Below, one piece after another: positions 29,495-39,150 of a stretch of DNA of 64,000 nt. Location: contig CAJNDL010000003.1 in the NCBI GenBank assembly GCA_905221505.1, positions 8,142 to 72,141 on the forward strand. The letters are read 5' to 3'. Origin of the DNA: a bacterium (GTDB lineage Bacteria > Bacillota > Bacilli > Lactobacillales > Streptococcaceae). The notes under the pieces were generated by a model. That model was not told the origin of the DNA, did no database searches, and worked only from the letters and a program-made list of their open reading frames with translations. The position numbers and the translations under genes are program-made. Every line of letters begins with the position of its first letter. Within the stretch, counting starts at the first letter, position 1.

Positions 29495-29640
29495 GTTTTA
29501 TTAGAGAAAAACAATAGCGGACTCGTAAATATACAAGCCCGCACGTTATGATAGCGTTTCTTAGAAACTTTTCATCCGTAGGGCCAGGCAACTTAATGTC
29601 ACAAGGCGAGAAGCTCTCACTTCTGCTTTTCTCAACTTTT
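29495..29640 (-). promoter_or_regulatory. Structured leader of infC-rpmI-rplT with attenuator hairpin
   Basis: About 145 bases between the promoter and the infC coding region. It contains hairpin GCGGGCTTGTA / ACGAGTCCGC (29517-29542) followed by TATTGTTTTTC, a terminator-like end. Its position matches the L20-binding leader known in Bacillus, but I cannot confirm the pseudoknot. Confidence 0.6.
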
Positions 29641-29642
29641 AT

Positions 29643-29671
29643 ATGATACCAAGTTTTCTAGCCCTTGTCAA
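29643..29671 (-). promoter_or_regulatory. Promoter of infC operon
   Basis: Minus-strand TTGACA (29666-29671), 17-base spacer, TATCAT (29643-29648). Confidence 0.8.
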
Positions 29672-29729
29672 GACAAAAAGTTATTTTTTTGAAAAGTTTG
29701 TGTTTGTATTTTGCCTTGATTTCCTAATC

Positions 29730-29761
29730 AAAAAGAGAGAACCAAGTTGATTCCCTCTCTA
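29730..29761 (-). terminator. Terminator after the 29.8-31.6 kb ABC genes
   Basis: Minus-strand hairpin AGAGAGGGAA / TTCTCTCT followed by TTTTT, 34 bases after the permease stop. Confidence 0.7.
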
Positions 29762-29794
29762 TGTTAGTTTTTACTTAGCTTCCCTATAGGAAAA

Positions 29795-30976
29795 CTAAGC
29801 CTTAAAAACTTCTTTTTTACGTGAACTTCCCCATCTTTCGATAAATAGAATCCCCACTAACAAAAGGATAATCAGGCAAGGAAGTAAAACTAGCCCCATG
29901 TCCCAATTTAGATTGACATTATCAATCAGCTTAGGTAATCTTCCAGACAAAATCTCCACTGAACGCAAGTAAGTAAAGGGAATCAGATGTGCAATCCTTT
30001 GAAGAGGCTGGATCGTTTGGATACCAAACAATAAGCCAACAATCCCAATGAGGGAAAGGAAGAGAACAGGCATTTTTTGCTTGAAAAAGTAAGCAATCAA
30101 GTAGACAACTTCCACAATGACGATAAAGGCTAAGAAAGCTAAGAGCAAGCTAGGAAATAACACATCTTGTATCTTTCCAATGGTTACCTCTTGATTCACT
30201 AAGCTATAAATCGGGTAGGGATAATCTAACTGTCCAAAACCACTTATCAGACTTCCCACTAGAAAAGAAAATCCGCTGATTCCGATAAACAGCACAGTTA
30301 CATAACTCACTCCAACTCCAAGAGAGGATATTGCAAATTTCACTTTTGAAAAAGGATATAACTGAGCTGTATCCAGATGATTTTGATATCTTTCTGCGAA
30401 CAGTTGCGTTAGCATAAAAATAATAGCAACCACAAACAAGGTTGGGATGATAGCCTCTAAAATCCAGACAATCTGATCAATCCCGTAGGTCGGAAACTCC
30501 AAAGTATGTGCTTTTATGTTCAAGGGATACAGGGCTTGGTAAATCTTTCGTTGGCGGTCAATCGCCATTTTTAAGTCAGAGCTAGAAGTCGGTTGATTTG
30601 ACATAACTTCATAATTCTTCTCTTCATCTTGCCACTGCAAATAGTAGGCTTCTTTCCAGCGTCCTTCTCTTAACAAAGCCAGAATTTCTTTCTTTTGAGT
30701 CAAAAGATTTTTTTGCGATTCTAAATTAATTTTAGCAATCTGGTATTCCTCCGAGTTGGTATCAGATATTTGGGAGAGTTTCTCTTCATATTCATTGATG
30801 ACTCTCTCATCTTTTACAAGACGAGTTTCCAACTCTCCCTCCAAGCTGTGTGAGTTTGCAGTCTGACTATTAAGATAAAAGGTAACACCGAGTCCAGATA
30901 CAAATAAAGCTAAGATAATCCAGTTTAAGCGACTTTTGAAAACTTTTTTTAATAAAAATAGACTAACATCTTTCAT
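29795..30976 (-). CDS. ABC-2-like exporter permease, function unknown
   Basis: 393 residues. N-terminal membrane segment (residues 15-33, LNWIILALFVSGLGVTF), then a long extracytoplasmic region with a coiled coil (about 45-130, rich in E, K and Q), then five or six further membrane helices from residue ~170 to the C-terminus. This is the layout of ABC-2 type permeases of small efflux or peptide transporters. It starts four bases after the ATPase stop. Substrate unknown; lipid, peptide or drug export are all possible. Confidence 0.7.
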   Translation of the reverse strand: MKDVSLFLLKKVFKSRLNWIILALFVSGLGVTFYLNSQTANSHSLEGELETRLVKDERVINEYEEKLSQISDTNSEEYQIAKINLESQKNLLTQKKEILALLREGRWKEAYYLQWQDEEKNYEVMSNQPTSSSDLKMAIDRQRKIYQALYPLNIKAHTLEFPTYGIDQIVWILEAIIPTLFVVAIIFMLTQLFAERYQNHLDTAQLYPFSKVKFAISSLGVGVSYVTVLFIGISGFSFLVGSLISGFGQLDYPYPIYSLVNQEVTIGKIQDVLFPSLLLAFLAFIVIVEVVYLIAYFFKQKMPVLFLSLIGIVGLLFGIQTIQPLQRIAHLIPFTYLRSVEILSGRLPKLIDNVNLNWDMGLVLLPCLIILLLVGILFIERWGSSRKKEVFKA

Positions 30977-30979
30977 AAA

Positions 30980-31567
30980 CTAAACCTCTTCTATCTTTCC
31001 CCGATGAATGGTTACTACTCTATCGCAGACATCAACCAACTCTTCCTTATAGTGGGAACTTAAAAGAACCAGCTGTTCTTGTCTATCGATTTGTGCTAGC
31101 CTATCAAAAAACTTCTGTCGATAATACTCATCTAAGCCATTTGTAATCTCATCCATAAGCCAGCATTTCGCCTGACTGAGGAAATACATGGCAATCACCA
31201 AGCGTTGCTTCATGCCTAAGGAATACTTGCGAATGGGAAGGCTGATATAGTCAGACATTTCCCAATAGGTAATTTCATCCCCCAAGTTCAGCCCTGACTT
31301 CCAGATGTTTTTGATAAGACGAAGGTAGTCCATCCCACTTAAGTTTCCATCCAGCCATTCAACGCTCTCATAATAAAATAAAGAAGGAGGGGCTGCAATA
31401 TTTCCGCTACTTATAGGAATTAAATTGCTAATGGCGCGGAACAGTGTCGTCTTTCCAGAGCCATTTATAGCAAGAATACCATAAATCCTACCCTTTTCAA
31501 ATGTAAAATCAACATCTTGTAAGATGACTTGTCGCGTTTTTAAGGTCACATGAGTAAGCTGCAACAT
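30980..31567 (-). CDS. ABC transporter ATP-binding protein, small
   Basis: 195 residues, shorter than usual. Walker A GILAINGSGKTTLFRA, signature YSLGMKQRL, and Walker B CWLMDEITNGLDE, where the normal DEP is DEI. Switch histidine in LLSSHYKEELVD. Pairs with the membrane protein encoded downstream. GGAGGGCAAGAT precedes ATG at 31567. It is preceded by a ~300-base leader. Confidence 0.85.
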   Translation of the reverse strand: MLQLTHVTLKTRQVILQDVDFTFEKGRIYGILAINGSGKTTLFRAISNLIPISSGNIAAPPSLFYYESVEWLDGNLSGMDYLRLIKNIWKSGLNLGDEITYWEMSDYISLPIRKYSLGMKQRLVIAMYFLSQAKCWLMDEITNGLDEYYRQKFFDRLAQIDRQEQLVLLSSHYKEELVDVCDRVVTIHRGKIEEV

Positions 31568-31933
31568 ATCTTGCCCTCCTTTTTATCACTCTTGAAAGAT
31601 TAACAACCACCGTTGTAATAATTTATGTCTCTAAAAAATCGTAATTTCAACCACCATCAACGTTATACTCATCATATCTATCATAACGAGACTGTGATAG
31701 TTCGTACTATATTTTCTAATCATACCGATAACTTTTAAGAACGCTTACAATAGATACACTGAACTGAAAAAGGCCAACAATCAAAAATTAACTAATTAAA
31801 CGACTTTTGCTAATTTTTAATGGTTTCATTGCATTTATATAATCGATATTGTAAACACTTTCATTGTATCGTATTTATCATTATTATGCAACAGATTTTT
31901 AGTTTATTTTACTAATATATAACATTTTTCTTC
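31568..31933 (-). promoter_or_regulatory. Intergenic leader of ABC genes; otherwise nothing clear
   Basis: 366 AT-rich bases. A candidate promoter TTGCAT (31886-31891), 17-base spacer, TACAAT (31863-31868) on the minus strand would give a leader of ~290 bases. Near 31599-31665 two CAACCACC motifs lie close together, one inside the inverted repeat AACAACCACCGTTGT. No terminator or convincing gene is seen. Confidence 0.45.
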
Positions 31934-34163
31934 CTAACGAACATTCTCAATCTTCCAACTATTCCAACCTTTAAATCGTATAGCTCCCTGCTGGTCAGTT
32001 CGGTAAACTTTGCTATTGATACCTTCCAGTCGTGTCAAGGTTTCCTGATGGGGGAGTTTCGTTCGATTGTTCTTTCCGACTGAGATGAGTGTAATCTCTG
32101 GTTTGAGTTTTTCTAGGAAAACTGGATGTGTTAAATTTTTAGAGCCATGTTGGCCAGCTTTCAAAACATCCACCTCTAGATCAGGATAGTGCTTCAGCAA
32201 ATCCTTCTCTCCTTTTTCCTCCAAATTTCCTGTAAAAAGAAAGTGCTTATCCAAGAGTTTTCCATACAGAACCAGGGAATCTTCATGACCCCCATCTCCA
32301 ATTTTCCTTGGAGATAGAACTTCTAACTGACTTCCAAAAATTGGCAAGTTGTCTCCTACTGTCACACTACGCACCTTGGTTTGAGTCGCCTGTAGTTCTG
32401 CCACAAATTCCTTCTGTTTCAAACTACCTTTTGACACTAAAATTTCGCCTACATGGAAAGCCTTGGTCACCTCCAACAAATCTCCAACATGCTCCTTGTC
32501 CGTATTTGTCAAAATTAGCTGGTCAATCTTGGCTACTCCTCGACTTTTGAGATAGGGAATCAAGGTTCGTTGAGCATTGCTGGTCGTCGTCTTTTCTTGC
32601 CATTTCTCGTTTTTCTTATCAGACTCTGCCTTGCCACCTACATCTATGAGAATGGTTTTCCCAGTTACATCCCGTAGGAAAAGACTCTCGCCTTGCCCCA
32701 CATCCAACATGGTAATTTCATTTTCCAGTGGATGCTTGGTCAAGAAAAAGAGACCCACAATAAGTAAGCTAAATCCAGCTGCTCTTTTAATATTTTTCCT
32801 CAAATCATAGACCAAAGCTAAAGAAATTAATAGTAGTATCAACAACCATGCATTGGGTTGTCCAAAGACCAGAGGCCTACTTGCCACCTGCGATACTAAG
32901 CGAACAATCTCCTCCAACCATTCAAAAATAAAGTTCAGCTGAATGACTGGATAGAGAAAGGAAAGGGCAAATAAGATAGACAAGAGCGGTAAGAAGACCA
33001 AGTCAAATAGAAAAGGTCAAAAGGATGGACCAAGGCTGAAATTCCGCAAAATAGAAGGATAGAATAGGCAATATGCCCAAAGAAATGACTAGACTTTCTC
33101 TGGCAATAGCCTTAAGCCCCTCCCCTTCTTTGCTGGTCATAGTCAAGATAAAAGCATAGGCGCAGGACAAGGCTCCTCCTGCTGTCAAGAAAAAGTTGGG
33201 CATGACGATAAAGAGGACAAGAACCGTCAGGGCAAAATTATCTAATCCCTTATAGCCATGCTGAGCCAATAGTTTTTGCAAGAGACTACGAATGACCGAT
33301 GCTGAAAACCCTGTCAGTCCCGCATAGATAAGGGAAAAGGGATAAGTCAGCCATTTCAACTTTTCTTGGGTCAAGCCCAATCGCAAGAGAAGTTTCTTAA
33401 ATCCGTCCATGAAAAATCCTACCTGCATACCCGACAATGCAAAGAGGTGGATAATTCCTAGACTGGAATAAAGCTCATTCATCTCCTCAAAATCGGTGCC
33501 CAGATATCCTAGCAAGAGACCTGTCATATAATTGCGCATAGGGTCTGGAAAATGTGTCTTAATCCAAACTACAGCCTTTCGACGTAAACTAGACAGGTTT
33601 TCACCTATATCCCAACTGCCAACTTTTTGAAGTGACTGGATTTTTTTGATAGTAAGCGTCTGGTAAATTCCCTGAGTCTTCAGATAGGCTTGGTAATTAA
33701 AGCCACCAAAATTTCTCTGCCCTTCTGGTTCTGAAAGTTTCCCTTCAAATTCTATCTCATGAAGGTCTGTTAAGGCTTGAAAGGCTTCTTTCTCCTCCTC
33801 GGATTGAAGTTTATAGTAGACTTGAAAAATGCGTCCATCAGACTTGCCACGAAAGGACAGACTGTCACCATTGACCTTAATAGTGTCAGGCAAAATCCGT
33901 ACCCTTTCAACAGAATATGCTAGGTTTTGACTAGCTTGACTCTGTTGCCAATTTTGAAACAGAAACCAAAATCCAAAGACTCCACAAATCACTAGAACTT
34001 TGCCTGCTGATTTCCAAGGAAATTGGATAAAGAGACAGACTAGCAAAAAAACGAAGCCCAACAAAGCAAGATAGGATACTGAGAAAATAGCGTAGTAAAG
34101 CCAGAGTAATAGAAAACTCAGATAAATTAGGGGGATAGGGACATTCTTAATCCACTGTAACAT
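31934..34163 (-). pseudogene. comEC: ComEC/CelB DNA-uptake channel, frameshifted
   Basis: Membrane channel for transforming DNA with a C-terminal metallo-beta-lactamase domain. The reading frame opens at 34163 (MLQWIKNVPIPLIYLSF) and runs 386 codons with the ComEC competence domain (LSSLGIIHLFALSGMQVGFF), then ends early at TGA (33003-33005). The rest continues in another frame from about 33012 to 31934 (DLVFLPLLSILFALSFLYP, then the MBL part LDVGQGESLFLRDV, LILTNTDKEHVGDL). Removing one T from the run of four (33011-33014 on plus: AAAA) restores one frame of about 742 residues, close to the usual length. So comEC is disrupted or the assembly has an indel here. It overlaps comEA by 17 bases. 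Confidence 0.9.
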
Positions 34164-34797
34164 AGTCTTTTAGCTTTTCTATCGTTTTAGCACCAATGCC
34201 AGAGACCTTCTTGAGTTCATCAACCGACTTGAATTTCCCATTTGCCTCACGATGGTCGATAATATCCTGAGCTCGTTTGCCACCCAATCCCTTGACCTGC
34301 TTGAGTTCTTCCAGACTGGCCTTGTTGAGATTGACCTTCCTTTCCTTGCTCGTTGAAGAAGCCGTCCCAGAACCAGTCTGTTGACTAGCTGCTTCTTCTC
34401 CCTTAGTTGGAACGTAAACTAGAGCTTCATCACTAACTTTCTGAGCTAGATTGAGCGACTTGCTGTCTGCTTGCTCTGTCAAGCCACCAGCCTTTTGAAC
34501 GGCATCATTGACTCGACTACCCACTGGCAAGTCATAAATCCCTGGCGATTTGACAGCACCTTTGACATCTACTGTAATCAAATCTTGTTCAAGGGGTTCG
34601 TCCTTCTCTTCCTTGTTCACTTCCTTTTCAGTCGATGAATCCTTGGAAACAGCTGCAACTTCTGTCTGCAAATTCGTTTCTTTGACAGATGTTTGTGGAA
34701 CTGGTTTTAGCAGGAAAAATCCGCCAATAAGCAAGCCCAGAGCAGTACAGATGACGATGATTTTATACTCTTTAATTTTTTCGATAATTTCTTCCAT
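34147..34797 (-). CDS. comEA: Competence DNA receptor ComEA/CelA
   Basis: Membrane-anchored double-stranded DNA receptor for transformation. 216 residues. One N-terminal membrane helix (IIVICTALGLLIGGFFLL), a Ser/Glu/Lys linker, an SLBB domain (ITVDVKGAVKSPGIYDLP) and a C-terminal helix-hairpin-helix pair (LNKASLEELKQVKGLGGKRA and VDELKKVSGIGAKTIEKL). ATG at 34797 follows AGAGAGGAGAAAAT, with a cin-box 20 bases further up. Confidence 0.95.
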   Translation of the reverse strand: MEEIIEKIKEYKIIVICTALGLLIGGFFLLKPVPQTSVKETNLQTEVAAVSKDSSTEKEVNKEEKDEPLEQDLITVDVKGAVKSPGIYDLPVGSRVNDAVQKAGGLTEQADSKSLNLAQKVSDEALVYVPTKGEEAASQQTGSGTASSTSKERKVNLNKASLEELKQVKGLGGKRAQDIIDHREANGKFKSVDELKKVSGIGAKTIEKLKDYVTVD

Positions 34798-34816
34798 ATT
34801 TTCTCCTCTCTTAGAT

Positions 34817-34824
34817 TATTCGTA
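34817..34824 (-). promoter_or_regulatory. cin-box (ComX promoter) of comEA-comEC
   Basis: Minus-strand TACGAATA, 20 bases before the comEA ATG. The T tract of the upstream terminator lies just before it, as the T-rich -25 region does in other late competence promoters. Confidence 0.9.
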
Positions 34825-34832
34825 AGAGGAAG

Positions 34833-34864
34833 AAAAAAACAGTCGAAAAATTTCTTTTCAACTG
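34833..34864 (-). terminator. Terminator after the GNAT gene
   Basis: Minus-strand stem CAGTTGAAAA / TTTTTCGACTG followed by TTTTTTT, ending nine bases before the comEA cin-box. Confidence 0.75.
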
Positions 34865-34865
34865 C

Positions 34866-35435
34866 TTATTTATTTGCAAAATAGTCTTCCTTGGTTAGGA
34901 TATAATGAACTCTTGTAACAATTCGGCCTTCTTCATGCTGGTCCATACAAGCATATGGTTCTGCATGGGAAAAACGCATGCCTGATTTCTCCATGACCTT
35001 GCCTGATGCGGGATTATCTTTGTCGTGAAGGGCGGTCAACTTGTTCATTCCAATCTTCTCAAAAGCCAGCTCAATCACGGCACGATTGGCTTCTGTCGTC
35101 AAACCTTGATTCCAATGTTTTTTATTGATAATGTAGCCAATAGCTGCCTTCTTAATAACAGGATCAATCTTGTGCAAGTCAATGGTTCCAATAAACTGAC
35201 CATTGCTTTTTAGTTCTATTCCCCAGCGTCCCAAGGGATTGGCCAAGTAGAACTGAGCAATGTTATTCTTGGTTTCTTCCAAACTTTGATTTGTTTGAAA
35301 AGTGTAGCGCGTATTTTCTCTGTCTGAGGCATACTCAAACATAGCTTCCGCATCATCCAAGGTTACAGGTCTAAGCAATAAATGCTCGGTTTCTATATAC
35401 GGATACTGGGCAAATTTTACAAAAATTGATTCCAT
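34866..35435 (-). CDS. GNAT-family N-acetyltransferase (RimJ/RimL type)
   Basis: 189 residues. Typical N-terminal strand TEHLLLRPVTLDDAEAMFEYASD, acetyl-CoA-binding region KHWNQGLTTEANRAVIELAFEK (motif Q/RxxGxA variant) and GMNKLTALHDKDNPASGKVMEKSGM. Related enzymes acetylate ribosomal or small-molecule amines; the substrate cannot be predicted. Single-gene unit with its own terminator. Confidence 0.87.
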   Translation of the reverse strand: MESIFVKFAQYPYIETEHLLLRPVTLDDAEAMFEYASDRENTRYTFQTNQSLEETKNNIAQFYLANPLGRWGIELKSNGQFIGTIDLHKIDPVIKKAAIGYIINKKHWNQGLTTEANRAVIELAFEKIGMNKLTALHDKDNPASGKVMEKSGMRFSHAEPYACMDQHEEGRIVTRVHYILTKEDYFANK

Positions 35436-35541
35436 AGGATTCCACCACTTGAAAAGTTTCTAACTAAGATAAGGATATTGAATGAAATATCTAAAAAGCA
35501 AATTTATACTTAGTATTGAGATAACTTTAAGTACAAAATAA

Positions 35542-36546
35542 CTATCCTTCAGATAGAGGTTGAGAATCTAATTCTTCACTCTCTTCATTCTTGACCGGTG
35601 CTGGTTCATAAGCTCGGATAATTTGAGCGACAACTGGATGGCGAACCACATCCTTGGCTGAGAAATGAACAAAGTCGATTTGGTGAATGTTCTTTAGTTT
35701 CTCTTGGGCATCAATCAAACCGGACTTGACATTACGTGGCAGGTCAATCTGACTAATATCTCCATTGACAATCATCTTAGAATTAAAACCTAAACGCGTC
35801 AAGAACATCTTCATCTGCATGATGGTCGTATTTTGCGCCTCATCGAGAATGACAAAGGCGTCATCCAAGGTCCGGCCACGCATGTAGGCAAGGGGCGCGA
35901 TTTCGATAATTTCACGCTCCATGAGACGAGTCGTCTGGTCTTTCCCAAGAATCTGATACAAGGCATCATAAACAGGTCGAAGGTAAGGATCTACCTTCTC
36001 CTTGAGGTCACCCGGAAGAAATCCTAGACTTTCTCCTGCTTCCACTGCTGGACGAGTTAGGATAATTCGCTTGACCTGGCCACGCTTGAGAGCAGTCACT
36101 GCCAAAGTCACTGCAAGGAAGGTCTTCCCTGTCCCTGCAGGCCCAATTCCAAAGGTCACATCATGCTGTTTGACACTGTCCACATAAAGTTTTTGACCTA
36201 GAGTTTTGACGCGGATAGGCTTCCCAGTATTGTCTTTAATGATTTCTTCTTCGTAAAGGGCGACAAACTTGTCGATTTCATCGTTTTTGACCATGCTAAT
36301 CGCAGTCACCACATCTGGCGTACCGACAGTCATCCCACGATTCACCAAAACCATCAAAGCTTGAATAACCTGACGGGCTTCTTCACAGGCAGTCTCTTCT
36401 CCCAAAACCTGGACAATCTCCGTACGAGCATGAATCACCACATCAAGCTCTTCTTCCATCAAACGAAGATGGCGCTCATTGGAACCAAAAAGATGAAACA
36501 GGTCATCTGGATGACTCAGTTGAATGTCTATTGAATGTTCCTTCAA
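35542..36546 (-). CDS. phoH: PhoH-like ATPase (TTG start)
   Basis: PhoH-family P-loop protein of 334 residues, linked to RNA metabolism and ribosome work in other bacteria. Walker A FGIGPAGTGKTFLAVT and Walker B DAFVILDEAQNTT, with GRTLDDAF and DLKEKVDPYLRPVYDAL nearby. The start codon is TTG at 36544-36546 (MKEHSIDIQLSH); GAGAGGTTC lies upstream and no ATG serves. Its C-terminal tail is acidic. Confidence 0.92.
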   Translation of the reverse strand: MKEHSIDIQLSHPDDLFHLFGSNERHLRLMEEELDVVIHARTEIVQVLGEETACEEARQVIQALMVLVNRGMTVGTPDVVTAISMVKNDEIDKFVALYEEEIIKDNTGKPIRVKTLGQKLYVDSVKQHDVTFGIGPAGTGKTFLAVTLAVTALKRGQVKRIILTRPAVEAGESLGFLPGDLKEKVDPYLRPVYDALYQILGKDQTTRLMEREIIEIAPLAYMRGRTLDDAFVILDEAQNTTIMQMKMFLTRLGFNSKMIVNGDISQIDLPRNVKSGLIDAQEKLKNIHQIDFVHFSAKDVVRHPVVAQIIRAYEPAPVKNEESEELDSQPLSEG

Positions 36547-36625
36547 ATAAAGAACCTCTCTAATCCTTTTATTTCTTTTTATTATAGCAAAGAGACTGAA
36601 AAATTGCTACTCAATCTCAATTTAT

Positions 36626-36841
36626 TTAGTGTTCTAGATATTCCTGCCAAATGCTGTCAAAATCTCCCAGATTAAAAGAGAAACTGGCATGTTCCTCCAA
36701 AAAGCGACTCACCTCATCGAAATCATCCGTATGTTTTGGGAATGCCGACTCTTCAAAAGCCAGGTCTGCCAAGATAGCTTTAGGACTGTTACTTTTAGGA
36801 TTGCGCTCAGTCATGAGCCAAGTGTAAAATGATTTTCTCAT
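36626..36841 (-). CDS. YozE/UPF0346 family protein
   Basis: 71 residues, [20 protein letters not shown] ... [11 protein letters not shown]. Small SAM-like helical domain of unknown function that is conserved in firmicutes. It begins eight bases after the cvfB-like gene stop, so the two form an operon. Confidence 0.88.
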   Translation of the reverse strand: MRKSFYTWLMTERNPKSNSPKAILADLAFEESAFPKHTDDFDEVSRFLEEHASFSFNLGDFDSIWQEYLEH

Positions 36842-36849
36842 AAGCTACC

Positions 36850-37704
36850 CTAAATCAGCTCTGTACCAAACTGGTCTTGCTTGATTTTACCAGCCTTCAT
36901 CAAGCCGCCAAGTGCTTTCTTGAACTGACCTTTAGAAATGCCAAAGGTTGCCTTGATGTCATCAGGAGATGATTTATCATTCAAAGTCATAAAACCGCCA
37001 TTGCTTTCCAAATAAGTCAAAATCATCTGAGCATCGTTTTCCAACATTTCAAAGGAACGTGGTTTAAGGGAGAGGTTCAAGGTACGGTCCACCTCACGGA
37101 AACCAATAACACGCGCATCTAAAACTTGACCCAAACGTGGCTCTGCATAGCGCTCGCTAGGATGGATAAAGCCAAGCATGTTATTTTCTGGCAGATAGAC
37201 AAAGGTCCCTGACAGCTTGAGGCGGTAAACAATGGCTGGCCAGTTTTGATTCTGCATGTTGTTGTAGGCAGGACGAGCCAGACGTTGGAAGTCTTCTTGA
37301 TAGGCTAAGAGTCCCCAGATACGGTCTTTCTTGTCCACCTCAAGACGGATGTAGAGTTGGTCGCCCTTCTTAGGCCAGAGTTCCTTGAGCTCAGGGAGAA
37401 TATCGAGTGACACAACGATTTCCTTGTCAGGAAGGCCTGTATCCACAAAGACACCCAAGTCTTTACGAACTTCCGTTACAGTTCCCCAACCAAATTGGTC
37501 CTGAGTAGCAGTCACTTCTAGAGTCGTCAAGCGGAGTTTTTGCTTCATATCTGTATAGGCGAAACCTTTAACCGTATCCCCTACTGTATGCTGACCTTCT
37601 TCCTTGGCAAGCGCATAGGTTTGGCCATCCTTTTGCACAAAGTAAAAACGGTCATTTTCATCGATGATCAGTCCAACGATAAAACTTGCAAGATTTGTAT
37701 TCAT
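36850..37704 (-). CDS. S1-domain RNA-binding protein, CvfB family
   Basis: 284 residues from MNTNLASFIVGLIIDENDRF; GAAGGAAAT precedes this ATG (the longer ORF to 37743 contains the ribosome site). Three S1-like modules (FGWGTVTEVRKDLGVFVDTG, GTFVYLPENNMLGFIHPSE and the N-terminal one) plus a C-terminal winged helix (SSPDDIKATFGISKGQFKKA). CvfB in Staphylococcus binds RNA and affects virulence gene expression. Confidence 0.88.
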   Translation of the reverse strand: MNTNLASFIVGLIIDENDRFYFVQKDGQTYALAKEEGQHTVGDTVKGFAYTDMKQKLRLTTLEVTATQDQFGWGTVTEVRKDLGVFVDTGLPDKEIVVSLDILPELKELWPKKGDQLYIRLEVDKKDRIWGLLAYQEDFQRLARPAYNNMQNQNWPAIVYRLKLSGTFVYLPENNMLGFIHPSERYAEPRLGQVLDARVIGFREVDRTLNLSLKPRSFEMLENDAQMILTYLESNGGFMTLNDKSSPDDIKATFGISKGQFKKALGGLMKAGKIKQDQFGTELI

Positions 37705-37763
37705 ATTTCCTTCTTTCGAATAAAACTCAGCCAGCAATGCCAACTGAGTTTTTCTGTTTATTT

Positions 37764-38321
37764 TTAGACTTCCAAAAGTTCTTTTTCTTTATTGGCAGTC
37801 ATGTCGTCGATGTGTTTGACAGCATCGTCTGTTACTTTTTGAATGTCTTTTTCAAGAGTTTTCAATTCGTCTTCAGTGATTTCTTTTGCTTTTTCTTGTT
37901 TCTTGGCTTCGTCCATAGCATCACGACGGATATTGCGGACAGCCACTTTAGCATTCTCACCGACCTTCTTCACTTCTTTAGCAAGGTCACGACGAGTTTC
38001 TTCTGTAAGAGCAGGGATAACCAAACGGATCACAGAACCATCGTTAGCTGGTGTGATACCAAGATCAGAAGCGTTCAAGGCACGTTCGATGTCTTTCAAT
38101 GAAGACTTGTCAAATGGTGTTACCAACAAAACACGCGCTTCTGGAATGGTAATTGAAGCGATTTGGTTAAGGGGAGTTTCTACTCCATAGTATTCTACAT
38201 GTACACGGTCAAGCAAGCTTGCATTGGCACGACCGGCACGGATACCACCAAATTCACGAGCAAGTGATTGGTGAGACTGGGTCATTCTCTCTTTAGCTTT
38301 TTCAATAATTGCGTTAGCCAT
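37764..38321 (-). CDS. frr: Ribosome recycling factor
   Basis: 185 residues, standard length. RRF dissociates post-termination ribosomes with EF-G. Contains [20 protein letters not shown], the P-RR region [20 protein letters not shown] and [15 protein letters not shown]. Eight bases after pyrH. Confidence 0.97.
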   Translation of the reverse strand: MANAIIEKAKERMTQSHQSLAREFGGIRAGRANASLLDRVHVEYYGVETPLNQIASITIPEARVLLVTPFDKSSLKDIERALNASDLGITPANDGSVIRLVIPALTEETRRDLAKEVKKVGENAKVAVRNIRRDAMDEAKKQEKAKEITEDELKTLEKDIQKVTDDAVKHIDDMTANKEKELLEV

Positions 38322-38329
38322 AATCTTTC

Positions 38330-39067
38330 TTATTCCTTTTCTTCGATATTATTTGAAACTGTTGTTCCGATATTTTCACCAAATACGACACGTTTGATGT
38401 TGCCTGGTTGGTTCATGTTGAATACAACCAAGTCAATGTCGTTGTCCATTGAGAGAGTTGAAGCTGTTGAGTCCATGATACGAAGACCTTTGTTGATAAC
38501 GTCACGGTGAGTCAATTCTTCAAACTTAACGGCTGTCTTGTCTTTCTTAGGATCGGCATTGTAAACACCATCGACACCATTTTTAGCCATAAGGATGGCA
38601 TCTGCTTCGATTTCAGCTGCACGAAGGGCCGCTGTTGTATCTGTTGAGAAGTATGGTGAACCAATTCCGGCACCAAAGATAACGATACGGCCTTTTTCAA
38701 GGTGACGAAGGGCACGTCCACGTACGTAAGGCTCTGCCACTTGTTGCATAGCAATAGCTGTTTGTACACGAGTATCAACACCAACTTGTTGCAATGAATC
38801 TGCCATTACAAGAGCATTCATAACAGTCCCAAGCATTCCTGTGTAATCTGCCTGAACACGGTCCATTCCTGCTTCTGCTGCAGGTTCTCCACGCCAGAGA
38901 TTTCCTCCACCAATAACAAGGGCAATTTCGATACCTAAGCTATGAACTTCTTGAATCTCTTTTGCGATTGTTTGAACTGTTTGGATATCAATCCCTACGC
39001 CACGTTCACCGGCAAGGGCTTCACCTGATAACTTGATTAAAATACGTTTATACTTGGGATTCGCCAT
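38330..39067 (-). CDS. pyrH: UMP kinase
   Basis: Phosphorylates UMP to UDP; hexameric bacterial enzyme of the amino acid kinase fold. 245 residues from [31 protein letters not shown] gives the ribosome site, favouring ATG at 39067 over GTG at 39073. Other motifs: [20 protein letters not shown] and [24 protein letters not shown] region ([20 protein letters not shown]). Operon with frr. Confidence 0.96.
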   Translation of the reverse strand: MANPKYKRILIKLSGEALAGERGVGIDIQTVQTIAKEIQEVHSLGIEIALVIGGGNLWRGEPAAEAGMDRVQADYTGMLGTVMNALVMADSLQQVGVDTRVQTAIAMQQVAEPYVRGRALRHLEKGRIVIFGAGIGSPYFSTDTTAALRAAEIEADAILMAKNGVDGVYNADPKKDKTAVKFEELTHRDVINKGLRIMDSTASTLSMDNDIDLVVFNMNQPGNIKRVVFGENIGTTVSNNIEEKE

Positions 39068-39150
39068 TTTCACTCTCCTTTTTTTATCCTACCTATTTTA
39101 TCACAATTTCTAAGATTTTTATAGTATCATGAGCAATTCTTTCAAAAAAA

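Noticed and set aside
29479..29544. N-terminal extension of infC starting at ATG 29544
   Set aside because: No ribosome site; residues are encoded in the leader hairpin region.
32999..33001. TTG as an independent start of the second comEC part
   Set aside because: No ribosome site; the two parts are better explained as one frameshifted gene.
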